A stretch of 64,000 nt of DNA. It comes from Oxytricha trifallax. Lineage: Eukaryota > Ciliophora > Spirotrichea > Sporadotrichida > Oxytrichidae. Shown here piece after piece: positions 34,345 to 47,410 of this stretch. The notes beneath the pieces are model-generated. The model saw nothing but the letters and a program-made list of their open reading frames with translations, ran no database searches and was not told where the DNA came from. The translations under genes and the position numbers were made by a program. The stretch lies in the NCBI GenBank assembly GCA_000711775.1, contig ARYC01001433.1:1-64000 (forward strand), given 5' to 3'. Each line of letters begins with the position of its first letter. Within the stretch, counting starts at the first letter, position 1.

Positions 34345-34925
34345 GAGCATTTACTTTATGAATTTTGTACTCACCCAGAGCGTCGAGCAGAATCCTAGTC
34401 TCGTTATCAAAATCTTAAGAAATAAGGCCGTGCTCAAACTGCTCTTCACTTTCTTCAATTATGCTTTCTTGCATCTTTCTTCTGATCCTTACTTTCTAAT
34501 TTTGCTAATGACCTCCCATCTCCTGAGAGTTTCCATTGTCACGATGCCCTTAATAATCTTGCGAACTAATTTCTGAGGCTTCGACTTCACTAAAACTGAT
34601 CCCTTCATCTTTGTTAAGTCCTGAGCACGAACCAACGTAGATATTCCAGTAAGGGTGGTCGTAGAGCTCTGGCATTTTCTCACTGATAAATGTCTAGACT
34701 CTAGCTCAGTTATTAGCATGCATCAGCTTTGAGTGCTCCACCCAACAGCCTTTGTAGAGATCGTTTTAATCCGTATCCTCGGCTTGAATGGCTCTCCAAA
34801 TGATTTTGGCTTCGAGGATTTCTCGCACTCTGAATGCTTCTCCTTTGCGCAATAGTGATTTTCGCTGCTTCCGTGGTTAATGATCATTTTCTCTGAATTG
34901 TATAAGACTCCATTACTAATTTCCA
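34345..34925 (-). pseudogene. Gene fragment of unknown function
   Basis: Minus-strand frame reading FREND, RKGEAFRVREILEAKIIWRA, DQNDLYKGCWVEHSKLMHAN, one TGA, then ARVQTFISEKMPELYDHPYW, GLNKDEGISFSEVEASEISS and an acidic SIIEESEEQFEHGLISQDF. The two parts are in the same frame. Higher GC than the surroundings and sharp edges fit a germline gene segment or a recent pseudogene. No family recognised. Divergent to the coding stretch at 35188. Confidence 0.5.
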
Positions 34926-35187
34926 TAAACTCAATTAGGCCTCTTAGTATTAATTATTGTGACTATTTGCTTAATTTGGCCTAAATAAAAATTAGATACT
35001 AAAAGCTTGCATAACTTACAAAATAAAAAAAGTGTTGGAGAAATAATTATAGGCCCTACAAATTTATTTACTAGAGACCCCTTTAATAGAACCAGAAGCC
35101 ACTAGTCAACCCTACACAAAGTATTTCTCAACAAATAAAAACAAAATGAAATTGGGCTGGATCGGAATATCTTAGGATTTTAGGTGA

Positions 35188-35685
35188 TTTTTGAGCATTA
35201 GGATTGAGGCAAAATAACTCTCACTTAATAATAAGTAGAAGAATTCTATTATCTAATAAAATGATACAGCCGTCTTCATTACACCTGAGGAACTTAATTA
35301 TTTAATACCTCGAGTGAAAAATATTATAGTGTAGTTTTTTCAAAAACAGACGTAAATCCCTTAAAAAAGTCATCCTCCGCAATCTTCAGAGAAGATTATT
35401 CAGAAATTTATAACTCCTGCTCCTTTTGTATTAGCCTACAGATCAACAGACTTCGTAAGCATCAATCTCCTAAATTGAGTTTGAAAGGTTTGTCTAATTT
35501 TATGCGTTTCTGAAGTCGCAAGACTTTTAAACGATTAGTTATTAGGAGTCTAAAGCATTTTAAATAGGTATTGTTAGGGAATAGATAATATGGGTATACA
35601 AGATTAAGATTAGCACCCAACATTGTTTATTTAGAGAACGCTGATCAATGGTAGATTACTTAGAGAGCAGTTAAAGTAGAAATGA
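35188..35685 (+). pseudogene. Gene fragment of unknown function, divergent partner
   Basis: A 166-codon frame reading ITPEELNYLIPRVKNIIVQF, KIIQKFITPAPFVLAYRSTD, two TGA three codons apart (35476 and 35482), then LCVSEVARLLNDQLLGVQSI and TLFIQRTLINGRLLREQLKQ. No ATG is seen near the start, so an upstream exon or segment is missing. Other frames over the same bases are also partly open, so the assignment is moderate. Confidence 0.4.
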
Positions 35686-35899
35686 AGGATTAGTGACGCA
35701 TTTTCCTATCGCTAAAGTCCATGTCAAGCACACTTTCTTTAGATGGCAAGGCAATTGTCTCCAAAAATTCTTATCTGTGGTGTAGTCGTGATGTGTCGGG
35801 TTTGAAAGATGAGCTAAAAAAACTATGATATGTAGCATTACAAACCTAGATAAGTTGTCTAAGGCTCTAAGGAATGATAATTAAGTAAAGGGAGAATTC

Positions 35900-37010
35900 G
35901 GACTATGAATTTCTCATTTTTTGAAACTTAATTTTCTCATGATTTTTAAAACTCTTAAAAACTGATCAAATATGGCGATTATTCCTGCTTTCATCATATT
36001 TGTCACTTTTTATAAATTATCATATTTTTATCAATTTTTGAGTTTCCTCTTTTTTTTAAGAGTTGAGACAAGTTTTTCTTCTCAAATGCTGGAATATGTA
36101 TTCTGAATATTTAGAGGTAGTTGATTATTTTTATTTTAATATTTTTATTTTAATAATTTTTCTTAATCTTATTAAATATTATTATTTTTTTGAATTTTTA
36201 TTTTATCATCATTAATATCTCTTTTGCTATTTTTAGGATATTTTTTTGTTCAAATTTGCATTTTGATTTAACTTTTTTAAACTTATTATTTCTTTGAGAT
36301 CCAATTTAATTTTTTTATAATATTTTAATATTTCTTTTTTTATGCAAAAATTTATATTGAGTACAATATTGATAAATTTATATGGCAATATTAATAATAG
36401 ATTTCCTTTTTTTTATTATTTTTTATTATTTTTTAATGAAAACCATGTATTTTATATATCTTATTTTGTTTTAATTTTAGTTAATATTTATATTTATATT
36501 CTTTTTTAAGTATAATTAAATTTTATTATTTCATTTTTCTCTGCATACTTACATTTTATATTTAGTATTTACTAAATATTCTTACATTTATTTCTGAATA
36601 TAATTTATTTTTATATAATTAGATAATTATATAAAGTTGCTTGATATACAATTATAAAATTAGTCAATTATACATTATTTTTAACTATTTATATAAACTT
36701 ACTTATTATATGAATTCTTTAATAATACTTTGTATATAAGAAGTTTTTAATGTAAATAATAAATTAATTACTTAATTTAATATTGCAAGTAAGAATAATC
36801 TCAAGTATCTATTCAAAATAAATACTTAAGTAATCACAATACTTTCTTAAATCATTAGTCCAATATTAAAATTCAATATTAATTTTTAATTAGAAATTGA
36901 TTTATTTAACCTAAAAAATGGTAAACGTTATGTAAAAAAATATGAATTTTAAACATCAGTGTTGAATCATTATGTATGTGTAAAACTTTGTAAAAATCAG
37001 AAAAACTAAC
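35900..37010. other. T-rich stretch, no feature seen
   Basis: Long T-runs and TTTATT repeats; no frame with normal composition on either strand. Confidence 0.45.
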
Positions 37011-37013
37011 ACC

Positions 37014-37071
37014 TGCTACAACTAATACTACAAATACTACAACCACTACTACAACCACAACTACTACTAAA
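37014..37071 (-). repeat. CTA/CAA trinucleotide-type simple repeat
   Basis: Irregular ACTACAACC/ACTACTA units; read on the minus strand it would give a run of valines, which I take as an artefact of the repeat. Confidence 0.75.
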
Positions 37072-37199
37072 AAGTCAAACCCCAATTTTTTATACTTAAC
37101 ATCATCAGAAATGTTACAACTGACACTAATTTGGTTACTCTCTAAATTGAACTTGAAATAGAAATTTCCTGGGAGTTTCTGTTCCGACAATAATATAAT

Positions 37200-40100
37200 T
37201 TTTGTTTATTTATAAATTATAATAAATTAATGGTATTTAAAATTTATCGATGAATAAGATTGTTTTGCTAAAATTATGATAGCGAAAGCATTTGTTACTT
37301 TTTAGTATGCTTAGAATTTATGCTTATTATATATTGATAAATTAGATTTTCTGTTAGGGCAGAAATATTAACTATAATTAAATTGCTAATTAAGGTGCAT
37401 AGTTAATGATTTAAATATTTTATCAACTAAAATATGGGTTAAATTGAGATTTTAATAGTAACTTATTTATTGATAGTTATCGATATTATAAATAGGCAGT
37501 AAGAAACACAATAACATACATCCTAATAGCCACTAAAATTAAAGTTATAAAAGGCATAGTTTTCATTTTAAGTAAAGCGTAAAATGTGTCTAATGGCTTT
37601 GATTAGCCAAATATTTACTTTAAATGATGAAAAAATAAGGTAATAGCCTGGGAAAGACTAAGAGACAAGTAGAAGATAAATGGAACTATTTGAAAGATTA
37701 CGAAGATAATCATAGATTTATATTTATTTGGGGCATCATTCCAGGTTGTATAATTTATTTATTTATATTAATAAAATATTAATTTTATTCGTGACAATAA
37801 TCCAGGAATTAAAATGCAAAATGAATTGAAACCATATGATTTTGATAGGTTAAAAATATGGTATAATAGATCAAACTATAATTATTAATTAGAAATATTA
37901 AGATTAATAAGCTTATAAAATATTATATATAATATCAGAGATATGTAGCTTCAAAGAAACCAATTAAAATAGACAATTCATAATTTTTTGTAATAATTAC
38001 TTTTCTTATCACCTGTAAATTGATTTTCCTCTTTCTTTATTTGCTTTCTTTTTAATTTTCCATTTACTCATTCTTATTTTAATCTTCAAACTAATTATTC
38101 TTGATATTTGATTTATATTATTATATAAAATGGTATTATCTTTGTTTTGATAAGACAATCTAATGATTATTATTTATTATATACTCATTTAAGATGATAT
38201 TCAGGTTTAAGAATAGAGGCAAAATTAACTTGAGGTATCAGTTCAAATTTAAGTCAATAATTTCTCATTCATTGACACTGACATTGATTTCTTCAACTAT
38301 CCTGAACCTCATGCAAAGTTAATGAAGTTTTAATTTAATAACAAAGCCTTTTCTGCTGTTTTATAACTTAAATTAGTCTTTGTTAATAAATGCAAATATT
38401 ATAGTAACTAATTATACTTCACATAGTTAAAATACCTTATAACACACCACGAAATACACCATTCGGAAAAGTCTCTGCTCCATATCACATTATAAATTGC
38501 ATTTCTAATTAATTCATAGTTAAACTTACAAGCATCAGATTGTGAAAGTTGCAGTTATTTACGATATTAAACTTTTAAAGTAGTAGTTTATGTGTTTAAT
38601 TGGCATTTTCAATCATGGACTTAATAAAGTATGAAAATTTAATTTGAGATGATAACTCATTTAAGAATTTATGAAAGATTTATAAATAATAAATATTATT
38701 GTAATGTAATAATTAAAGCTATTCAATCATTGACGAAGTACGGTACTCTGTTAGGTAAAGATTATTATCAAATCAAATAATGATATATACACTTGGTAAC
38801 AATGCTTTCCATCTTTCACAAAATAAATTTAAACACTAAATGATATTTTTATTATTTGATTTAACTTATTCAATATAATAACGAGTTGTAATAGATTTTC
38901 CTCTTTAAATAAACTAAATATCTTCTTTTTAGAATACAATAATAAATTATAACCAGTGCCTGATATCTCTTGTATCAAGAATGGCCCCCCTCTAATTATC
39001 ACATAATGACTAGAATATTTATTATTAAAATATATCATTTATAATAGAAATGTCAAAATTAATTAATAAACAGAAACTGAGCTGTAGATTTTAAAGATTA
39101 ATGGAATGATTAGTTAACGCATGAATATTCAAATCGTATTATAACAAGTGTATTGATATAAAAGAAACAAAATTAATAATACAAGTTTTACATGTTAATA
39201 ATTTTACCATTTATATTACATTCATATAATTTCTTTTGTTTAAATGATGCATAAAAAATTTATTAAACCACTATTCTACTTGCAGCTAGGAATTCCATTA
39301 ATTATGAAAGTGATTATGAAACTTTTTTATTGAGTTTTATTGAGGGAAAAACTGTAAAATACAGTTGTAAATTGATTTCATTATAAAGTATGATTGAAAA
39401 AAGAGAATTATAAACATAAATTTGGAAAATTAAAGATAAATTCAATTTCAAATAAATTGATTATCATCAAATACGAATAATACAAATATAAGATTATAAT
39501 TTCAACATTACCGCTGTCAAACTCTAGCTTGTGAATATCTGTTATTAGTTCTATTTTTTATCATATAAATCTAGGTCATCGTTTCCTTTCAGTTACAAAA
39601 AATCATAACTTTCCACTCCATCTTCAATCTTAATAAGCGCTGCGAATATTGATATGCTATATTTATATTTTCTTTATAGTTAAATTTAAATGAATGGCAT
39701 TTACAAACTGATGAACTATTTTTAAATAATGTCTTATTATTCTCAATTATTTGTTGACAGCTTTTATTCCTTTATAAACTCAATCATATTTTAATATATA
39801 ATTCTCTTACAAATCATACATAAAAGAGCAGTTGTAATGTTCTAATGATAATAGCTTCATGATGCATCAGTCTAACAAATATCTAACTCTGAAAACTATC
39901 AACTAGAGATAGAAGATTTAAACATACACATTTTAATATGTTTATTTTCAAATGACATGTTCAATCTCTGTATAAGAAAGTGTTTTTAAATGATTATTAT
40001 TATTATACTATATCTCTTTTTAAATTAACATTTCATTAAATATGATATTAATGGAGAACAGATTAAATTTATTTTTAATTCCAGTAATTAAATATTGACA

Positions 40101-43100
40101 TCATGATAATAGTTAAGCTTAGTTTGAGGATGCTGTAGCATCTTTATATCCTTTCCTGCTTTCAAACTTGGAGTTTTCTCAAGAAGCTTTAAGTCTTAAA
40201 AGAACAAAAGTTCTCTCCGAATAGAATAAAAATAATATATAGTGAAAATTTTAATACCTCTTTTTTATTAAATTAACAAAAATCTTTCAACATAGAATAT
40301 TGTTCCATATTAATTATTTTAATTTAGAACTAAGGGAAATCCATGTAGAAATAACAATTTAATTGTCAGCATCCATAGAGTCATTGTACCTTAAATTTGC
40401 TAGCATGAAGAAAACAGCAAATTTAAAGAAACCTTCGCTTAAAGAATATAAATGTGTTTACCTGACTAATTATAAAATTTAAACGAATTATAGAATTATA
40501 AATATATTTAATGATAAAATAACATTAAGATAGTAAAGATTTTATATTTAACTTTATTTTTATTAATGATTTTATTACTAAGAATAGTGTTTTCATAATA
40601 CATGTCTTATCTATATTTCTTAATTCAGTTATTTAAACAATAAAACTTAGCATTACTGTAATTCCTTTTGTTTTTTCACTGTTAACAGTATTTTTTGTTT
40701 ATCATTCAATTATTATCTTTAGGTTCCTCTTCTAATTTGTTAAGACTTTTCAGTGCTTCAATTGTTAGGTATATCATGATAGTTGATTGATTTATCGGTC
40801 CTTAGAACTTAAGTTTGATGTAATCTTGGTGTTTCCAAGTGTTAAAAATTTAATTGTAAATCCAGAGAAATGCTCTTCGATATAGTCTTGGTAGTTAAAA
40901 TAGAAATAAAGACATTTTATTTAGAGAGTATTACAGAAATATTTTAGACTCTCCTTGTCTTATCCCTCCCAAGGTTGATATCTTGAGCTGATAAATTAAT
41001 TATTTAGTAGGTACTCTTTACAATGTGCCCAGATTTTTTTCGATCAATTTGTTAACTCAAGTGATTATTATAATTTGGTGACTATTCTATCAATAATCAT
41101 CAACTCACTGATGACAGGTAAAAATCTAAAAGTGTCTGTTTTGTTATTAATAGAATAGATTTAATATATATATTAATATAATTTAATATTAACTATTTAT
41201 GATGGTATTAAGATAATTTCCTTAAGTAAAACTTGTCTGTTATTTTACGTAAAATTGTGGTTTTAAATAAACAATTTTTTACAGTCAAAAAGTTTACAGC
41301 TCGATATGAATACATAACTATCATAAAATTAATAGAGATTATTAAATCATTTCATTACATAAATATCATTTAAAACAACTCATTCTTCTCAGAATTAAAC
41401 AGCTATCTGTAATATCCATTCGAATTGTTTAATAGATACATAAATTGAATGATATGATGAAATAAGTCTGACTGATGAGTGAAAGCTAGTCAGTATCATC
41501 TCTTTGTCGTATTAAAACTATTTTTGTTTACATGGCATGCAAACGTGCTACTATTAGACCTACTATGACTGAAAACATGAGCAAATGCACTGCTAATTCA
41601 ACATTTGATACAATAAGGCATTATTATTAAACAACATGAAATATATTGTCGTAGTCTCATCATGTAATAATTTATAAATTTATAAAAGGTAATGTTAAAG
41701 TTACAATTATCTCCTCTTACTTATTTGAAGCTTTTCATAGTATGATTGAATTTTTAAGTCAAAAGCTATTGTGTTGGTATCAGTTTATTTGCCATCAATA
41801 ATGCTAAGGTTGTAATTTGCAAAGTGTTCTCATTATAATTGCTAAATTTCATGATAATTGTATTTATCTTAGAAGAGGAAATATATATTTTTAGCGTAAA
41901 ATAAATCCTCTTTGGTAATGTAAAACCATTTCAAATATTTGCATAGTGTACTACCCTGACTTTAAGAAAAAGAGAAATAGTGAGGATTCTATTACTAAAG
42001 AGACTCTTTGATAATTTTAATTCATGCTATGTGCCAGCGCAAGTAGTAGGGTAGTATCAAATGATTTACAAGCATCACCATCTTATCCCAAATAACCACT
42101 GTAGACTTTTAGACTATGCTTTCAATCTCTGATCTGGAAACCTAATCAGAATTATGTTCTGATTCGATTATCAACTGCTCTGTCTGCTAGATTGGTTCTT
42201 AAAACTTTCTAATAAGAGAAGAAATGAGGAAATAAATTAATTTCTCTAAATCTTTTCATAATTAGTCATCTTTTCAAATTTACGTTAAGGTAGACTACAT
42301 ATTATATCTCATAGAAGCATTTTACCTAAAAAAGTTGCAAGACAAATCATTATTGTGATTTTTTATTAGGTATATTTATCCCTTGCTATAATATAAATAT
42401 TTTATTATATATTTTTTCAAGATCTAGCCAATAATATCCAACTGGAAAGAGATATTAAAATATATTTATTGAAGAAATGTAATTATGTAAATATTTAAAA
42501 TTGTTAATGATCAACTTTGTTTATTTAGTTTTTGGTGGTTAAAAACTATCGATTTAAATAATAAGCATGATTTCAGAAGAATAGAGTTTATTAATTCGAA
42601 AGATAATCTAAATTTAATATTTGAAAAAATGGTAGATTTATTCAATATTAAATTTATGAATAACACTGGTTTTTAAAGTCAATATATAAGATGTATAATT
42701 ACTCTGAATTAATTCAAAATTGTGACATGTTTTTAAACTCAATTAAAATTATAATTAAACTATATTAGGTTTGGTCTGGTTTAAAATTAATGAGTGAAAC
42801 TAAAATAAAATCAGTTTATAAATTCAAGATAATTTTTATATACTTTATTGATAAATTATAAATAATTTTAACATACTTTATTACCTGCTTGAATAATAAT
42901 AATAATAATAATTAGCTATATTAAATAGATTGAATAGTTAATTCAAGAAACTATATCATATTCTTCATACTACTTCTTTATTTGCATGCTTATTGAAATT
43001 CCTTTGATATTCCTATTTTGTTAAATCAATTCTTATATATATATATATATATTATTCTTATTTAATTAAAATACATGCTTAAATTATTCTATTGTAATTG

Positions 43101-46100
43101 CTTTATCACTGACACTTATTATTAAGAACCTTATCTGTTCTATTTCTGTTATTCCTCACTCTGATTTATCATAAATATGTTGGTAATGAAGTTACCGTAG
43201 TCATGGCTATAATCTTCGTGTTAACAGTTATAATATTTCGAAGTCCTCCATGCAGGTAGTGTCCACTAGATAGCATTATCAGTGAGTTAATCAAGCACCT
43301 TTTGGTATTTTAATGGCAGATCAAAGGATTGAACAAATTTAAATGAATAATTAATTCATTTTTGATAGATAAATTAAACTCTTTGATTTGAAATGTTTAA
43401 CAGCTATAGTTTCAAGCTTATTAATATCAGAAGTAAGAAATCGGAAGATAAATTTTGAAATAGTCAACTGTGATTTCTTGACGATTTGTGTTAGCATATA
43501 AGAATAACTTAAAAATTCTGTTCATCATTGATAAAGTAATACAAATAGCAAATTATTAATAACATATTTTTTAATTATAAAATTCAAGTATTTATACATA
43601 TTTTTCATTTTATAAATGTATGAACGTATCCCATTAATAATGAAATTGTATATAGCAATAATTTCAAAATACCTATTAGTCATCAATCAAATGGTCGTTC
43701 TTTTTCTCAATGAATTGCATTATTAAATATATTAATCAATGAAGTGATCATCAAGATAGTAATATTTAGCTTATTTAACAAACTGATTGTTCTATTTTCA
43801 ATTTGGATCCTATTAAAAACAATGTTCTAATACTTTAACATTCCATACGTGCTATCATATATAATTTAGTCAAGCAAATCATTCTATAAATTTCATTCTT
43901 TTATTTAACTATCCACGTTCTCTTTTTCCCTCCCTTACTTTTTATTATTGTTTCTATTATAATATTATCCTTCCGCTTGTTTTCACTGTATCGTTCTTAA
44001 CATCCACTCTAAATGTCTTTACTTTTCGATACTTTTTATTCTAATAAAATAATGCTTGCATTAAAACAAACAGCAGTTTAATCTTTAGTTGTTTAATTGT
44101 AAATATTTAAATGCAGTTGTTATACTTCATTCTCATACTGCTGATAATCAACAGCTTTTATATATATTAAAAATATTCAACAATAATATGCTATAACTAG
44201 TTGCTATATATAGTAAAGTATTAGTTTTCTCATTGCTGCTTGAATATATTTCACAATAATCAGCGAAATGCAACTTCTTAGCTTATAAAATAATAAATAT
44301 TATTTATATTATGCCATTTTAGATGTATTAATTCTAAATAAAATGACTTTAAGTACAAAATTAAATCAACAATACACTGTTATTAATTTAAATAAATTTC
44401 TATTACATTTACATTTGTAAAATTTAATCTTCACATTTATTATTAATATGGCCTAAATAGACTATAGTGATATAAGAGCAGTTATAAGAAGTGATACTAA
44501 TCATTTGAAGCAGTTAACAAGCTCATTTTAAAAGCTCTAATTGCTATGAAATCTGAGAACCTTTATTAAAAAGCTTGATAAATACATGAAAAAAGAGTGA
44601 AATTGCTGGCAAAGAGAAAGAGTAAAAAACAGTAGTTTAAACAAATTAAAGTAATTTGTTCACAAGTAACGTATTGGTTTATAATTATACAATGTATTCA
44701 TTATTGCTATTATTTAAAATTTTAATTTTAATTTATAATGTGAAGTATGTATTTGAAGTAAACATAAGCAGTACTTAAATATGGGCTATAACACATAAAA
44801 TTAAAAATACCTAATAAATTAACCTAGTTATTGATTACATCTGATAAAGATTTACTCAATAAAAAGTAAGAGAATTCATCAAAAGCTGAATTAATCTATA
44901 AAGAGGTTGATAGATAATAATTTAAGGTAAAAATACAAATACAATGGATATCATTCATATATTTATCACCTATAGCGTATCATTAATATTTAAAGCTTCA
45001 TTTTTAATTAGTTAGAATATACTTTCTCTTCTATTTCATTCAAAGTCGCTGCATTTCATTAAATCTTATTAACTAATTTGTCTATGTTTGACCATTACTA
45101 TTGGACTTTCTTGTTCATTAGAATATCGATTAATTCTCAAACTGGTTTGAATGAAAAAGAGTTCATTTATATTTAATTTTTTCTCTGAATATTGTACTAT
45201 TTATGAGTAATGAGGTAGTTCTTTTCTACTTATTTACAGTTTTGGTTACTTTAATGTTTTTTTCATTTTTAGTACATTTAATAAGGAATGAGATATATTA
45301 TTTTAGTGGCCCATCCAAGAAAGCCATATCCCCAATTAATTCCTCATTATAAAAACTATTAATAACTAAGCAAACTTATGTGTCTTCTTCCATAAACCTA
45401 TTATTTATCTACTTCATTTGATATCAACAGAATTTTGTAATACAACTCACCAGTTAAATAATGCAATATGATAAGTTAACATTTACTTATTACTTATTAT
45501 ATTCAAAAAATCTTAAGAAAAGGTATGAATATATAATAAACAAAAAATACAAATGATTTTTTTGATACAAAAAAATAATGTAAGATATCGTTAATTAAAA
45601 TGTTTAGCGGATATACAGATTAAATATTATCAAATAAAATAAACACTCTATAATTCTTTTCAAAAAAATATTTATAATATTCTATAAATATATAAATAAC
45701 AATTTAAATTATATTTTAATTAAAATTGAAGTAAAATAAATAGACTTCTGCATAAAATTAAATTATCTTATTAAACATGCAAATAAAAGTAATTATTAAA
45801 TAAAAAAACATATATAACTTAAATTTGTATAATAAAATGGTATTATTAATTTTATCATTATTCATAAAAAAATAAAGGATTAACTAAAATTTAGATTGAC
45901 TAATCATGAATGACTGTATTCACAATTCTAGCTATTTGTTAGATAAGAACAATTAATTAAGATATATATATATGACTAAGAATATAAAACTTATATAATG
46001 TTAATAAATACACTTTTTATATCCAATCTTATATCATTTAAATTTATATATTTTTCCTTAATATTTTTTTGTTCATTACTTTTTTATTTTTTTAATATTT

Positions 46101-47000
46101 TTTACTCATACTTATTCTTATATTTCTTCCATAATCTTTTTAGCTGATTTTTCATTTGTTAGACTATATATTGCTTATTTAATTCGTTTGCTACGATTTA
46201 TTTCACTGCGAATACCTCATTTATAAGTGTTATAGAATTTGATATTAAAAAAATAAACCCAAAAATTTGATTTTAAAAATTTATGCTTATAATTCTTCTC
46301 TATATTAAACTTCGTAAATTTTTAACTGTATTTGCATAATGTGCTCAAATTACTTTGAATGTTGCTTCCTCTGTGATAATAAGTTTATTGTATCAACCAC
46401 TAAGCAGTATATCTTCAAAAGCTTTGTAGGATAACAATCATTCATTAACTCATTCATTTCATGAAAACAGTAAACTCAGTAATTATGGCTAGTCTGTCAC
46501 TGATCCAAGATTACTTATCTAAGCTTATTATAATTCAATTGTTGACATCAGTGACACCTGCTTTTATGAAGAAGTCTTTATGTGATATCTCTGTAATAAA
46601 CCTATTCCTGACTATCTTGAAGGAGTCAAATGGAGGATTAATCTCTTTCTAAAGTCTCAAGCAAGTATGCCTCGTATTCAAAAAATAGTGAACTTTCCCT
46701 TACTTCAATGAATATCTAATTAGTTTATTCTCCTATATATTCTGCAGTAATAATGTCAGTATTGTTTCATGAAGAATTTAGAGTCTTTGTGATATTTTTT
46801 TACTTTTAAGACCTTGCTTATTCTTCCCAGTATACTATTGCCTTTGTTCTCTCATTACTATAATCATTATAAGTACTTATAATGAAGCTATTTAAATCGA
46901 TTAAACTCACTGTATTAAAAAATGAAACAGCAATATTCTTGTTGAATTCCTTAATTACAAAAGTTTAGATATTAACTTAAGCAAGATAGATAAAGTATTT
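37200..47000. other. AT-rich germline DNA, no gene seen
   Basis: Nearly 10 kb of very AT-rich sequence. Contains a short (AAT)n run at 42893-42912 and (TA)n at 43034-43053. Slightly less AT-rich patches near 42000-42240 and 46360-46680 have fragments of open frame on both strands but nothing I can defend as a gene. Confidence 0.45.
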
Positions 47001-47402
47001 GGGGGGGGGGAAGTTTCCTGCCCCCAACATTAAATTTTATGTTTTTTGCAATAAATTTAATAAAAACAAATAAATTTTAATTTCAATAACCATAACCATG
47101 TACTGTACAACATTTATTATTATATAATTTTCAAGGTACATAATTATTTTTTATCAAATTAAATATTACTGACAAGGCTAAAATAAGTGTTTTTTTAAAT
47201 TAATTAATGTAATTTTCTTTAAATTTTAAATTGATTATCAAGGTAAAAATGATATTTGAAGATAAATTAAAAAAAAACTACATCATAATTGTTGATAAAG
47301 ATTCTTTGAAAATTATAAAAATTACATATTTTTATCTATGGGGCAGGAAACTTCCCCCCTTGGGTGCATTTAAAATTTTGGGGCAGGAAACTTCCCCCCC
47401 CC
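47001..47402 (+). mobile_element. MITE family 2, copy 2, with perfect 8-bp target duplication
   Basis: Inverted ends GGGGAAGTTTCCTGCCCC and GGGGCAGGAAACTTCCCC with long outer G and C runs. AAGTATTT lies immediately on both sides (46993-47000 and 47403-47410), a perfect 8-bp duplication as made by hAT-type transposases. A second GGCAGGAAACTTCCCCCC block lies just inside the right end. The interior AT-rich sequence matches copy 1 in the opposite orientation. The 73-codon frame inside is chance. Confidence 0.92.
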
Positions 47403-47410
47403 AAGTATTT

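Noticed and set aside
36906-37190. 94-codon minus frame with a long valine run
   Set aside because: It is produced by the trinucleotide-type simple repeat at 37014-37071.
41468-41498. CTGATGAG followed by GAAA between CTGACT and AGTCAG, resembling a hammerhead ribozyme core
   Set aside because: There is no stem II between the two conserved boxes and no convincing third stem, so the fold is incomplete.
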